A stretch of DNA of 64,000 nt from Gorillibacterium timonense (GTDB lineage: Bacteria > Bacillota > Bacilli > Paenibacillales > NBRC-103111). The DNA is taken from NCBI RefSeq assembly GCF_001457415.1, contig NZ_LN881724.1, positions 434,001 to 498,000 on the forward strand, read 5' to 3'. The translations under genes were made by a program, and so were the position numbers. The stretch's first letter is position 1. Every line of letters starts with the position of its first letter. The notes under the pieces are model-generated. The model was not told where the DNA came from and did not search any database. It saw only the letters and a program-made list of their open reading frames with translations. This document shows, piece by piece, positions 9,008 through 18,446 of the stretch.

Positions 9008-9766
9008 ATGAGCCAAGTCATGATCAAAACCAACAAACTGAGCAAATCGTTCTCGAGCGGAGGCATGCAGCAGCATGTTCTCAAAAATCTCGATATGGAA
9101 ATTGTAGATGGCGACTTCACGATTATTATGGGTTCATCCGGTGCGGGAAAATCCACTCTCTTGTATGCCTTGTCCGGTATGGATAAACCAACTCTGGGCT
9201 CCATTACCTTTTTCGATCAGGAAATCGCAAAGCTGTCCAATGATAAGCTGGCGGTTTTTCGTCGATTGAATTGCGGATTTGTGTTTCAGCAGATGTTTCT
9301 GCTCGATAATATGAGCATCCTGGACAACATTCTTGCCGCAGGACTCCTCGTCAGCAAGGACCGTAAAGCGATCGCAGCAAGAGCAAAAGAGCTGCTTACG
9401 CAGGTTGGATTAACGGAAGCCATCTGGTCAAAATTCCCTACCCAGCTGTCCGGTGGGGAAGCGCAGCGCGCTGCGATCGTGCGTGCCTTAATCAACCAAC
9501 CGAAGGTTGTATTTGCTGATGAGCCCACAGGCGCCCTTAACTCCGCGGCGGGGAGAGCGGTCCTTGATGTCCTGACCGAGCTTAACAACAAGGGCCAAAG
9601 CATCATCATGGTCACCCATGATTTGAAGTCGGCCAGAAGAGGTAATCGGATTTTGTATATGCGGGACGGTGCCATTCGCGGGGTTTGTGAGTTAGGCCCA
9701 TACGTAAGCGGCGACCGGGAACGGCACGGCAAGCTGCAGGCGTTCCTCATGGAAATGGGGTGGTAA
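9008..9766 (+). CDS. ABC exporter ATP-binding protein, MacB/LolD-like
   Basis: 252 residues. Walker A is GSSGAGKST, the signature is LSGGEAQRAAIVRAL, and Walker B with D-loop is VVFADEPTGALNSAAG, the last being characteristic of the MacB/LolD/BceA group that works with FtsX-type permeases. It overlaps or abuts the permease gene that follows. Its expression is probably controlled by the adjacent two-component system. The exported substrate is unknown; peptide antibiotics and lipids are the common themes in this group. Confidence 0.9.
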   Translation: MSQVMIKTNKLSKSFSSGGMQQHVLKNLDMEIVDGDFTIIMGSSGAGKSTLLYALSGMDKPTLGSITFFDQEIAKLSNDKLAVFRRLNCGFVFQQMFLLDNMSILDNILAAGLLVSKDRKAIAARAKELLTQVGLTEAIWSKFPTQLSGGEAQRAAIVRALINQPKVVFADEPTGALNSAAGRAVLDVLTELNNKGQSIIMVTHDLKSARRGNRILYMRDGAIRGVCELGPYVSGDRERHGKLQAFLMEMGW

Positions 9767-9768
9767 CG

Positions 9769-12126
9769 GTGCGGAAATTAGCTATGCTCAGCTTTGCCAA
9801 TTTACGAAAAACGAAAGGACACACGGTTTCTCTGTTCATGATGTTCCTCATTGCTGCGTTGCTGCTAAATGCGGGATCGCTGGTATTTTCAAACTTCGGA
9901 AGCTTTTTTGAGAAAAGCACCAAGGAGCTCCACGCGTCAGATGTCTACTATATCATCCCAAATGCCTTATATAGCGAAGAGGTAGATCAATACGTCAGAA
10001 CGAATAAGAATGTTTTGAACGTGCAAAAGGAAGAGGCGCTATGGGTACCGGTCTCCATGTCCTATAACGGGGATATACGTGAAGTCAGCTTACTCATTAA
10101 TGATGCGGATAAACAACGAGAGTTATCAAAATGGAAGTTTGTCGGGGAGCACTTGCCGCCTGATTCCATGTCGATCTATTTGCCGTATGTAATGAATATT
10201 GACGGCGGGTATAAGCTGAATGACAAATTTGAACTGACCGTTAAAGATAAAACCTTCTCCTTTACGATAAAAGGGTTTACGGAAGACACCTTTTTCAGTT
10301 CTCTGGATACTGGGAGCTTAGGAGTCTATCTGCCACATGAAACCTATGAAAATTTGGGGCAGCAGCTGGGTGACTCTTATCGTGCAACCCTTCTCTTTGC
10401 TGATCTCGACAAGGTGAATAATGAAGTGGAAGCAGGGATAAGGGAATTCATTCCTAACGACGTTAGCACAGCTTCTACTCTAGGGAATGATTCCAGCACT
10501 TTGTTCAGCATGGATTTTGAATTGGTGAAAATGTCCCGTGTTCTTATGTCCAGTATGGTTTCGGTCATGACGATGGCTTTTGCCGCGATTATCGCAATCG
10601 TGTGCCTGATCGTTGTCCGATTCCGAATTGGGAATAGCATCGAAGAAGACATGATCAAGATTGGGTCTTTAAAGGCGATCGGCTATACCAGCAGACAAAT
10701 TATAGGATCGATTGTCTTGCAGTATTCGCTCATTGCTTTTGTCGGCAGTCTGGTAGGGATATCGTTATCCTATCTCACAACGCCCCTGTTATCGAATGTA
10801 TTTGCCCATCAATCGGGATTGAAGTGGGTGCAAGGTTTTGATGGGAGGGTCAGTAGTATCGTTTTGTGCGCTCTGCTGGCTGTGGTGATCCTCGTTTCCT
10901 TCCTTACTTCAGGGCAGCTTCGCAAGCTGAACCCCATTGTCGCCTTAAGAGGTGGAATCGTAACCCATAGCTTCAGAAAAAATCATATGCCGCTGCACAG
11001 AGCCAGAGGGCGCTTGCCAGTCGTTCTTGGGTTGAAATCCATGCTGCAAAACAGGAAGCAAACCCTCATGATCGGGGTTATCCTTGCCGCCGTTTCGTTC
11101 GCCAGTACCTTTGGCTTTGTGATGTTTTACAATACGACGGTCGATACCAAGGCGTTCGCGGAGACTCCCGGAGTTGAGCTTTCAAATGCGATTGCGATTT
11201 TGAATCCGGAAGCGGATCATACCGAGCTTATCGAAAGCTTGAAAAACAGAAGTGAGGTCAGAAAAGTCCAGTTTGTTGATCAAGCTTCGCTCAAAATGGA
11301 GAACAAGGATGTTACGGCATATGTTATGGACGACTTTTCTACCAAAGAAACGAATACGGTCTACAAAGGCAGATATCCGCTTCATAGCAATGAGGTTGTT
11401 CTTGCCGGTGTGCTCGCAGATCAAGTGGACAAAACGATTGGAGACCGTGTGACGATAAGCTTGGGAGGGAAACAGGCGGAGTACCGTATCACCGGGTTGT
11501 CACAAGGCTCGAATATGGGCGGAATGAATGTCTCAATCAGACGGGATGGTATGCTTCAGATCAACCCGACCTTTAAGCAGCAAAGCCTGCAAATCTATTT
11601 GAATTCGGGCAGCAAAGCGGATGAATTTGTGAATAAGCTTGAGCGCGACTACGGGGATTCGCTTATCTCAGCCATTGATATGGATAAAACGCTGGAGCAG
11701 GGCTTGGGCATGTATACATCCATTGTCTCAAAGCTTGGTACAGCCATGATGGTGATCACCGTCGTTGTTGTGATTCTGGTTCTGTATTTTGTGATCAATT
11801 CATCGGTCATTCGGAAGAAACGTGAACTGGGTATCCAAAAAGCAATAGGGTTTACCACCCTTCAACTGATGAATCAGCTTTCGATTGGGTTTTTGCCGCC
11901 AATCCTGATCGGGGTAGTGATCGGCAGCGCAGTTGGAATTACCCAAACCAACGCGATCATGTCCGCCGCACAGCGGACGATGGGGATCATGAAGGCGAAT
12001 TACGTCATCACGACTTCCTGGATTGCTTTGTTTGGAGTGGCTCTTATCCTCGTTTCCTACCTAACCTCGATGCTGATCACATATCGCATTCGGAAAATAT
12101 CGGCATATGCGCTCGTAAGTGAATGA
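9769..12126 (+). CDS. FtsX-family ABC transporter permease
   Basis: About 785 residues. I take the GTG at 9769, about eight bases after GGGGTGG; a GTG at 9760 is also possible. The architecture is duplicated: an N-terminal membrane helix, an extracellular domain of about 200 residues and a three-helix FtsX bundle (about 260-400), then a helix, a second extracellular domain and a final three-helix bundle. This eight-helix plan resembles duplicated MacB-type permeases rather than the ten-helix BceB plan. It works with the ATPase encoded just before it. A similar permease follows at 12997. Confidence 0.88.
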   Translation: MRKLAMLSFANLRKTKGHTVSLFMMFLIAALLLNAGSLVFSNFGSFFEKSTKELHASDVYYIIPNALYSEEVDQYVRTNKNVLNVQKEEALWVPVSMSYNGDIREVSLLINDADKQRELSKWKFVGEHLPPDSMSIYLPYVMNIDGGYKLNDKFELTVKDKTFSFTIKGFTEDTFFSSLDTGSLGVYLPHETYENLGQQLGDSYRATLLFADLDKVNNEVEAGIREFIPNDVSTASTLGNDSSTLFSMDFELVKMSRVLMSSMVSVMTMAFAAIIAIVCLIVVRFRIGNSIEEDMIKIGSLKAIGYTSRQIIGSIVLQYSLIAFVGSLVGISLSYLTTPLLSNVFAHQSGLKWVQGFDGRVSSIVLCALLAVVILVSFLTSGQLRKLNPIVALRGGIVTHSFRKNHMPLHRARGRLPVVLGLKSMLQNRKQTLMIGVILAAVSFASTFGFVMFYNTTVDTKAFAETPGVELSNAIAILNPEADHTELIESLKNRSEVRKVQFVDQASLKMENKDVTAYVMDDFSTKETNTVYKGRYPLHSNEVVLAGVLADQVDKTIGDRVTISLGGKQAEYRITGLSQGSNMGGMNVSIRRDGMLQINPTFKQQSLQIYLNSGSKADEFVNKLERDYGDSLISAIDMDKTLEQGLGMYTSIVSKLGTAMMVITVVVVILVLYFVINSSVIRKKRELGIQKAIGFTTLQLMNQLSIGFLPPILIGVVIGSAVGITQTNAIMSAAQRTMGIMKANYVITTSWIALFGVALILVSYLTSMLITYRIRKISAYALVSE

Positions 12127-12173
12127 CTTAGGTGAAATCTGAAAACAAGGTTCATCGAATAAGATACGGCGTT

Positions 12174-12202
12174 CCCTCAGACTCAGGTCTGGGGGTTTCT
12201 TT
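12174..12202 (+). terminator. Intrinsic terminator
   Basis: CCCTCAGAC and GTCTGGGGG form a stem with a TCAG loop, followed by TTTCTTT. It closes the first exporter operon and separates it from the TetR-controlled one. Confidence 0.7.
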
Positions 12203-12271
12203 GTGGAAAAGGAAGGGGGAACGAAAGGAACCTGTTCCCTTGCTAACAAGGAAGCCGTATGCTAAGATTTT

Positions 12272-12288
12272 ACCGACAGGCAGTCGGT
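12272..12288 (+). promoter_or_regulatory. TetR-type operator and promoter of the second exporter operon
   Basis: ACCGAC and GTCGGT form an inverted repeat with a five-base spacer, 25 bases before the tetR start codon. TATAAC follows at 12290. The dyad therefore lies where it could block RNA polymerase, which fits autoregulation by the adjacent TetR protein. Confidence 0.65.
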
Positions 12289-12312
12289 CTATAACAAGGA
12301 GATGCACCATTC

Positions 12313-12960
12313 ATGAGAATCGTAAAAGAAGCGGAGGAGCGTCGAAACGAGATCCTGGATGCAGCAGACCAGCTTTTCGGTCAGAAGGGCTTTGACGGTA
12401 CAAGCACAAACGATATTCTCGAAAAGGTCGGGATTGCGCGGGGAACCTTGTATTATCACTTCAAGTCGAAGGAAGATATCATGGACGCGCTGATTGAGCG
12501 ATATAACGTCCTTCTTATAGGAGCAGCGCAGGAAGCCGCCGCAGACAAGAGCATATCCGTATACGAGCGCATCATGCGCGTGGTCATGGCTTTGAACATA
12601 AGCGGCAATAGCTCCCACGAAATCATGGAGCACATTCACAAGCCGCAAAATGCGCTCATGCACCAGAAGATTCAAAAGGTCATCATTGGCGGTGTTCCCC
12701 CGATATTGGCAGACCTCATTCGAGAGGGGATTGAGCAGGGCTTGTTCCATACTCCGTTTCCGTTTGAGTGCATGGAAATGGTTGTGATCTATTTAAATAC
12801 GATATTTGATCAGGACATGGTTGACATGACGGACGAAGGACGCCTTTCACGCTTGCAGGCGTTCGCCTTCAACATCGAAAGGCTGCTCGGGGTCGAAAAC
12901 GGAAGTCTTATGGAGATGATGCAGATGTTTGGCAGCGGAGAAGGAGACAGCCAGGTTTAA
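12313..12960 (+). CDS. TetR/AcrR-family transcriptional regulator
   Basis: 215 residues. The N-terminal HTH reads RRNEILDAADQLFGQKGFDGTSTNDILEKVGIARGTLYYHFKSKEDIMDALI, an almost consensus TetR DNA-binding domain with the recognition helix before YYHF. The C-terminal ligand domain is all helical and not assignable. It is the first gene of an operon with an FtsX permease and its ATPase, and it most likely represses that operon through the palindrome at 12272-12288 until an inducer binds. Confidence 0.92.
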   Translation: MRIVKEAEERRNEILDAADQLFGQKGFDGTSTNDILEKVGIARGTLYYHFKSKEDIMDALIERYNVLLIGAAQEAAADKSISVYERIMRVVMALNISGNSSHEIMEHIHKPQNALMHQKIQKVIIGGVPPILADLIREGIEQGLFHTPFPFECMEMVVIYLNTIFDQDMVDMTDEGRLSRLQAFAFNIERLLGVENGSLMEMMQMFGSGEGDSQV

Positions 12961-12996
12961 AATCGGTCGATCAGCTTGAAAACAGGGGGAGCGTGC

Positions 12997-15315
12997 ATGT
13001 TTTATCGAATCATCCGCAATGACATTTGGAAGAGCAAGGCAGTAACGTTAACTACCCTGCTATTTGTCGCTGCTGCTGCGATGCTTGTTTCACTAGCGGC
13101 CGTGCTTATCGTGAATGTATCGGGTTCGATTGATACGTTGATGACGAAGGCGAAAACCCCGCATTTTATGCAGATGCATTCAGGAGTCCTCGATACGGAG
13201 AGACTTGAGGCATTTGCTGAGCAGCAGAGCAATGTTGAAGATTATCAGAGCCTTTCCTTTCTAAACATGGACGGCTCGCAGATTGTCATCAACGGAAAGT
13301 CGTTTGCGGACAATGTTCAGGACAACGGGTTGAGCACGCAGAGCCAGCGATTTGACTTTCTTCTTGATCTTAACGGCCAGGTTATTTCGGCAAAAGACGG
13401 AGAGCTTTATGTTCCAATCGGCTACAGGAAAGAGGGACTGGTAAAGGTCGGAGACAAGGCCGTGATCGCCGGAAAAGAATTTCATGTTGCGGGATTCCTC
13501 CGCGATTCACAGATGAATTCGTTACTCGCCTCGTCCAAAAGGTTTCTCATGAGCGAGCATGACTACGCGGAGGTTAAGGAGTTCGGGAGCATAGAATATC
13601 TGATCGAATTCCGTTTAAAGGACTTGTCCAAGCTTGGCGACTTTCAAACCGCATACACCGCTGCAGGACTTGAAGCGGGTGGACCGACCGTCACCTATCC
13701 CCTCTTCCGAATGCTTAACGCCCTTTCCGATGGACTTATGATTGCGGTGATCCTTCTTGTTAGCGTGCTTGTTGTCGCCATCGCATTTCTGTGCGTACGC
13801 TTTACGCTTCTTGCCAAAATCGAGGACGACTACCGGGAGATCGGCGTTATGAAAGCAATTGGGCTGCGGATATCCGACATCAAAGCACGGTATCTTGCCA
13901 AATACGCGGTGATTGCGGGTGCAGGCAGTATCGTTGGATTTGCCCTCTCGTTTGTCTTCAAAGGGATGCTTCTCGAAAATATTCGGCTGTCGATGGGGGA
14001 AAGCGAAAATTCTTCGTTTGCCTTGCTATTCGGAATCATCGGTGTCCTGCTTGTTTTTCTTGCGATGATGGCTTATGTGCGTCGAGTGCTGAGACATTTT
14101 CGGAAGATTTCCGCAGCGGGAGCCATCCGTTTTGGCACCTCGCAGGATAAAGCGGCAGGAGCCAAGCCGATTTGCCTGAGCCGAAACCGATGGGTAAGTA
14201 CGAATGTTTTTCTCGGCATCAAAGAGGTTCTTGCAAGAAAGAGACTTTACGGGACCCTGCTCGTGGTGCTTGTCCTCTCAACGTTCATCATGCTTGTTCC
14301 GCATAACCTCTACAACACGATTTCCTCAAAAGGATTCGTCACCTACATGGGAATAGGAAAAAGCGATATCCGCTTCGACATTCAACAGACGGACCACATT
14401 CCGGACAAGGCGGCGGCTATAGCAACGGCGCTGGAGAAAGATCGCTCCGTAGCCCGATCTACCGTGCTTACGACGAAACCCTTTCAAGTTAAGAAGGCGG
14501 ACGGCTCGGAGGAACGCATCAGAATCGAGCTTGGCGATCATTCGGTATTCCCCGTGGCCTATTCTGATGGGAGAGCGCCTGTTGCGGATCATGAAATCGC
14601 ACTTTCGGTGATGAACGCTCAGGAGTTTGATAAGAAGGTGGGAGACACCCTTACCCTGGTGACCCCAGGCAAGGAAAGAACGCTCACGATATGCGGAGTT
14701 TACTCCGACATCACCAACGGCGGCAAAACGGCAAAGGCTGCGTTTACCGATCATTCGACTGACCCGATGTGGAGTGTTGTCTACGCTGAGCTTTCGGACC
14801 TCTCTCTTGTGAGCAGCAAGGTTTCGGACTATGCGAAAACCTATGAGTTTGCGAAGGTCTCAAGTATTGAAGAGTACAAGACTCAGACATTCGGCTCAAC
14901 CATCGACTCCGTTGGGAAGGCTTCCTATGTCGCCATTGCGGCTGCGCTGCTTGTCATGGCGTTGATCACGCTGTTGTTTATGAACATGCTGGTCGCCAAG
15001 AACCGTCCTTCCATTGCCATCATGAAAGCACTTGGTTTTAATAGCTCGGATATCCGGACGCAATACGCTTCACGGTCCGTATTCGTTCTACTTGTCGGCA
15101 TTCTGCTCGGCACGCTTCTGGCAAACACGCTCGGAGAAAGGCTTGCAGGCGCGGTGATCTCCTCGTTTGGTGCTGCGTCGTTTACATTTGCCATTCATCC
15201 TCTCACGGCGTATGGGCTTTATCCGCTGTTGATGATCGGGACCGTCCTAATCGCCACTAGAATCGGCACCGCAAGTGTGAGTCGAACGAGAATCGCCGAA
15301 CATATAAAGGAGTAG
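12997..15315 (+). CDS. FtsX-family ABC transporter permease, second copy
   Basis: 772 residues from the ATG that follows GGGGGA. The architecture matches the permease at 9769: a helix near the N-terminus, a large extracellular domain, a three-helix bundle (about 250-360), then a helix, an extracellular domain and three terminal helices. Both copies contain an EDD/EED...IG..KAIG coupling segment after the second helix. In contrast to the first copy, its ATPase gene lies downstream. The two systems look like diverged duplicates placed under different control (two-component versus TetR). Confidence 0.88.
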   Translation: MFYRIIRNDIWKSKAVTLTTLLFVAAAAMLVSLAAVLIVNVSGSIDTLMTKAKTPHFMQMHSGVLDTERLEAFAEQQSNVEDYQSLSFLNMDGSQIVINGKSFADNVQDNGLSTQSQRFDFLLDLNGQVISAKDGELYVPIGYRKEGLVKVGDKAVIAGKEFHVAGFLRDSQMNSLLASSKRFLMSEHDYAEVKEFGSIEYLIEFRLKDLSKLGDFQTAYTAAGLEAGGPTVTYPLFRMLNALSDGLMIAVILLVSVLVVAIAFLCVRFTLLAKIEDDYREIGVMKAIGLRISDIKARYLAKYAVIAGAGSIVGFALSFVFKGMLLENIRLSMGESENSSFALLFGIIGVLLVFLAMMAYVRRVLRHFRKISAAGAIRFGTSQDKAAGAKPICLSRNRWVSTNVFLGIKEVLARKRLYGTLLVVLVLSTFIMLVPHNLYNTISSKGFVTYMGIGKSDIRFDIQQTDHIPDKAAAIATALEKDRSVARSTVLTTKPFQVKKADGSEERIRIELGDHSVFPVAYSDGRAPVADHEIALSVMNAQEFDKKVGDTLTLVTPGKERTLTICGVYSDITNGGKTAKAAFTDHSTDPMWSVVYAELSDLSLVSSKVSDYAKTYEFAKVSSIEEYKTQTFGSTIDSVGKASYVAIAAALLVMALITLLFMNMLVAKNRPSIAIMKALGFNSSDIRTQYASRSVFVLLVGILLGTLLANTLGERLAGAVISSFGAASFTFAIHPLTAYGLYPLLMIGTVLIATRIGTASVSRTRIAEHIKE

Positions 15316-15321
15316 AAACCT

Positions 15322-16080
15322 ATGGAGAAGATCGTGATCGGTGAAAAGATTATGAAGTCCTTCGGGAGCGGCAGTGAGAAGGTCAATGTTCTCGATGGAG
15401 TATCCGTTCAGCTTGGCGAAGGAGAGTTCGTTGCGATCATGGGGCCTTCGGGCTCCGGAAAATCCACACTGATGTTTGCATTGAGTGGAATGGATGGCGT
15501 TGACAGTGGAAGGGTTCTATTTGAGGGGAAAGACCTATCAACGCTCAAGGAAAATGAACTTTCCGATATGCGCAGAACGAAAATGGGATTTATCTTTCAG
15601 CAGCCTACTTTGCTGAAGCATTTGAATATCCTTGATAACATCATTCTTCCGTCGATGCGTGACAATCGAAATCATGTGCAGAAGATCACGGAGCAAGCAA
15701 GAATGCTCATGAAGAGGACCGGCATTGAGGGGCTGGAAAAGCGCGATGTAACTCAGGTTTCGGGAGGACAGCTTCAGCGAGTGGGATTATGTCGGGCACT
15801 CATGAGCAATCCGAAAATCATTTTTGGAGACGAGCCGACAGGAGCGCTTAACTCGAAATCCGCATTGGAGATGATGGACTTGCTGGCCGACATTAACGCG
15901 GAGGGCACAGCGGTTCTGCTAGTCACTCACGATGCTAAGGTGGCGGCTCGGACGGAGCGCATTCTGTTTATGCGAGATGGAAAAATCGTGAGCGAAATGC
16001 GGCTTCCAAAAGATAAGGGAGCAGCGATAGACGATAGGGTTGAAAAAGTCACCGCGACGATGCGGGAATTCGAGATTTGA
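15322..16080 (+). CDS. ABC exporter ATP-binding protein, MacB/LolD-like, second copy
   Basis: 252 residues, the same length as the ATPase at 9008. Walker A is GPSGSGKST, the signature is VSGGQLQRVGLCRAL and Walker B is IIFGDEPTGALNSKSA. It begins six bases after the permease stop and is followed by a strong terminator, so it closes the tetR-permease-ATPase operon. It would power export through the FtsX-type permease at 12997. Confidence 0.9.
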   Translation: MEKIVIGEKIMKSFGSGSEKVNVLDGVSVQLGEGEFVAIMGPSGSGKSTLMFALSGMDGVDSGRVLFEGKDLSTLKENELSDMRRTKMGFIFQQPTLLKHLNILDNIILPSMRDNRNHVQKITEQARMLMKRTGIEGLEKRDVTQVSGGQLQRVGLCRALMSNPKIIFGDEPTGALNSKSALEMMDLLADINAEGTAVLLVTHDAKVAARTERILFMRDGKIVSEMRLPKDKGAAIDDRVEKVTATMREFEI

Positions 16081-16151
16081 ACGGCCGAAGAGCAGCATCA
16101 CATTGATCAGCTGAAGCGGATAGCTTTTAACATGCAGGTTCACCCGTTAGC

Positions 16152-16202
16152 AAAAAGATCGTGCGTTCCGGAGGTAATCGGACGGTGCGATCTTTTTGTT
16201 TT
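16152..16202 (+). terminator. Intrinsic terminator
   Basis: AAAAAGATCG pairs with CGATCTTTTT over a 26-base loop, followed by a T-rich tail. It ends the TetR-controlled exporter operon. The rest of the 343-base gap up to the KAS III gene holds the palindrome described at 16319. Confidence 0.75.
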
Positions 16203-16318
16203 TCCGATGCGGACGACTGGAAATGATAAACCTGCTTTGGGAGTTCCACTGAAAGTGGGGGAGAATGATGCGGTTTCGGGCCTTTTTAGAGATATAGTGC
16301 AATCATTACTAGAATTAC

Positions 16319-16338
16319 AAATTGTTACTCTACAATTT
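16319..16338 (+). promoter_or_regulatory. Inverted repeat upstream of the KAS III gene
   Basis: AAATTG and CAATTT are separated by eight bases, about 85 bases before the KAS III-like start codon. The position suits an operator. No adjacent regulator gene identifies the binding protein. Confidence 0.35.
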
Positions 16339-16423
16339 CCATGAATTTCATGCTACTCTGCTTACTAATCATTTCGCTTGCTCGAGATGATCATCAACAT
16401 GACGACATGGAGGGAATTTACGA

Positions 16424-17443
16424 ATGCGGCAACCTTGTGTAAGGATTTCGGGACTTGGCACTTATCATCCCAAGAACAAGCTGGACAACGAAGTGATTTT
16501 CGAGCATTTCCGGAAACTTGGCAAGAATGTGGAGAACTTGTATGCCCATCTAGGCAGAGAAGAGCGTTATTACGCCGATCCGGATGAAACGGGCATTACC
16601 ATGGGAGTCATTGCCGCCAAAAGGGCCTTGGAGCACGCGAAATTAGCTCCCTCGCAAGTAGAAATGGTCGTGTTCGCCTCGGACACGCCGGAGTATTTGA
16701 TTCCGACCAACGCACTTTTGATCAGCCGGGAGGTCGGGACCGATAACGCGCATATCATTTACGATTTCAATGCCAACTGCACTGGGGTCATTACGGCGAT
16801 TGACCAGATTTATCGCTATATGATCCATAAGAAAGTCCGCTACGCCCTTCTGGTCAGTAGCATTCTGATTTCGCCGTGGAGCAACAAGGACGACGAATTG
16901 TATTATGGAGCCTGGGGCGATTCCAGCGCTGCCGTTGTCCTGGAGCTCGTCGAGTCGGAAAACCCAGTAGGCGTACTGGATTCGGAATATTTCGCCGATA
17001 CCAGTTATTACCGAATGACGACGATGCCTGACAGTGGGATGACCCGCATTCATGATGAATCCATTCCTTTGCCGAAGCGAAAAGGTGGCTGGGAACCGGT
17101 CGATTTCGATTTTCTTCCCGAGAAGTGGAATATCCTCATTCGGGAAATGACCAAACGCAATGGGATCACCCAACACCAGGTCGATCATTTTATCTTCTCG
17201 CAGTTCTCGATCCATGCCATTCGGGAAGTCATGAAAAACCTGGAGCTGGAGGATGATCCTCGGCTGTACACCTTTGTCGGAAATAAATATGGATACACCG
17301 GTCATACCAGCCCGCTTCTTGGGCTCTATCACGCTTTAGCAGACGGGAAAATCAAAGAGGGGGATACGGTTATATTCTGTTCAGCGGGAGCGGGCTACAT
17401 CATCTCCACGTTCCTGTATAAGTTCGATAAAGCTCTTCTATAA
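16424..17443 (+). CDS. 3-oxoacyl-ACP synthase III-like enzyme (KAS III family)
   Basis: 339 residues of thiolase fold. The catalytic Cys lies in DFNANCTGVITAID (near residue 116). The usual His region is FSQFSIHAIREVM rather than the housekeeping HQAN, and the Asn region reads NKYGYTGHTSP. These departures suggest a secondary-metabolism or specialised acyl-condensing enzyme rather than primary FabH. The ATG follows GGAGGG. No acyl carrier protein or other fatty acid gene is nearby, so substrate and product are unknown. It is followed by a long hairpin and transcribed alone. Confidence 0.8.
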   Translation: MRQPCVRISGLGTYHPKNKLDNEVIFEHFRKLGKNVENLYAHLGREERYYADPDETGITMGVIAAKRALEHAKLAPSQVEMVVFASDTPEYLIPTNALLISREVGTDNAHIIYDFNANCTGVITAIDQIYRYMIHKKVRYALLVSSILISPWSNKDDELYYGAWGDSSAAVVLELVESENPVGVLDSEYFADTSYYRMTTMPDSGMTRIHDESIPLPKRKGGWEPVDFDFLPEKWNILIREMTKRNGITQHQVDHFIFSQFSIHAIREVMKNLELEDDPRLYTFVGNKYGYTGHTSPLLGLYHALADGKIKEGDTVIFCSAGAGYIISTFLYKFDKALL

Positions 17444-17468
17444 GAAGGAAGTAGTATCGCGTTGACAT

Positions 17469-17535
17469 GCACCCCTTGGAATCGGTCATTGGAGTCTTGG
17501 GGAACTTCCGATGATCATCCAGGGGGTGTGTTTTC
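17469..17535 (+). terminator. Terminator hairpin after the KAS III gene
   Basis: GCACCCCTTGG (17469-17479) pairs with CCAGGGGGTGT (17519-17529) and TTTTCC follows. The loop is long but partly self-complementary. Confidence 0.5.
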
Positions 17536-17561
17536 CTATTTTCAGTCGATCTTGAAAACAT

Positions 17562-17597
17562 AAAAAAGCTGACGCCAGTTAAAACCGACGCCAGCTT
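17562..17597 (-). terminator. Terminator of the STAS-like gene
   Basis: Read on the minus strand, AAGCTG and CAGCTT close a stem that ends in six T residues, 20 bases after the stop codon. Confidence 0.65.
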
Positions 17598-17616
17598 ATA
17601 CCCAAAGACAAAACGA

Positions 17617-17994
17617 TTACAGCTGCTTGAAGCTTGCAATGGCTTCTTCCACAGATCCGATCGGAACCAATTCATTCGCATTCTCTCCGCCAACACGTTT
17701 CACTTGATTGGCTTGAATACCGGCGTTCAGTTCAATCATGTATTTGGCTTTAAAAGGCGTGCCAGCGTAAAGCTCCAGTACTTCTTGCATCAGGGGAACC
17801 ACATCGGTCGAAACCGTCTTGGCATCCTTGCCGTCAACAATAAGAGCGTATTCCTTCGTGTTTACCTTCTGGATTGCTGCTTTGAACTGGCTGATGATTT
17901 CTTTGGCATCTTCCATCTTAATAAAGCCGGATGCGTAAGAGATAATCACCTTGTCAGTAGAATTAATCGTAACGCTGTAAGGCTGTGCAGACAT
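17617..17994 (-). CDS. Small STAS/SpoIIAA-like protein
   Basis: 125 residues from the ATG after GGAGAG; a TTG one codon earlier is an alternative. The pattern of alternating strands and helices (YSVTINSTDKVIISYASGFIKMEDAKEIISQFKAAIQ...ALIVDGKDAKTVS) resembles the SpoIIAA/STAS-like fold seen in small stand-alone proteins. No conserved phosphorylatable Ser in the usual D-x-S context is obvious, so an anti-sigma antagonist role cannot be claimed. It is monocistronic, with its own terminator. Confidence 0.6.
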   Translation of the reverse strand: MSAQPYSVTINSTDKVIISYASGFIKMEDAKEIISQFKAAIQKVNTKEYALIVDGKDAKTVSTDVVPLMQEVLELYAGTPFKAKYMIELNAGIQANQVKRVGGENANELVPIGSVEEAIASFKQL

Positions 17995-18446
17995 CAATCA
18001 TCTCTCCATTCTGGATAAGTTTGTATGTAAGACTTTCTACAATATATACCAATATATCTTATTAATCAACACAAAATGACAAAATCCCTGTTATAATATG
18101 GCGAATAATGTAGAATAATGGCGTAATTTGATATGTGTTTCCCTTGTTTATATGTCAATTCCATATGCAGCAGCAACCGATAGTAAAGTAAGATATTGGG
18201 TGATATTTGTGATGAGCTGTAGGCTATCATGAAAAAAGAAAAATAGCCCGTACCGCAAAAGCTAAACGAGCACTACGGAGGGTAGGATCGGCGGGAATAT
18301 AATTGTCATAATGGATACGATTTCCGGCCTCGTAATACTTTCGCCATGTTCGCAATCGGCAGAATGAGCTAAGATCGGATTAAGAAACCGACGCTGAATG
18401 CACAGCTACACAGGACTCCCAATATGCAGGTAAGGAGAAGTTCGAA
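17995..18446. promoter_or_regulatory. Long upstream region of the RNA repair operon, with a shared element at 18321-18352
   Basis: This 452-base gap has no convincing gene. It contains an extended -10 sequence (TG then TATAAT at 18092-18097) and a weak hairpin (GGCTAT at 18222, ATAGCC at 18243). Most notably, the element at 18321-18352 (TTTCCGGCC, TCGTAATACTTT, CCATGTTCG) recurs nearly base for base at 27017-27050 upstream of the Y RNA/Ro60 genes. It ends about 95 bases before the hen1 start codon and is the best candidate for the promoter or operator that co-controls the RNA repair genes. Confidence 0.6.

Noticed and set aside
16643..17332. Minus-strand open frame (229 codons)
   Set aside because: It is antisense to the KAS III-like gene, which has clear catalytic motifs.
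18092..18320. A third Y RNA downstream of the extended -10 at 18092
   Set aside because: I found no T-arm, D-arm or long closing stem in this stretch, only a weak 6 bp hairpin.
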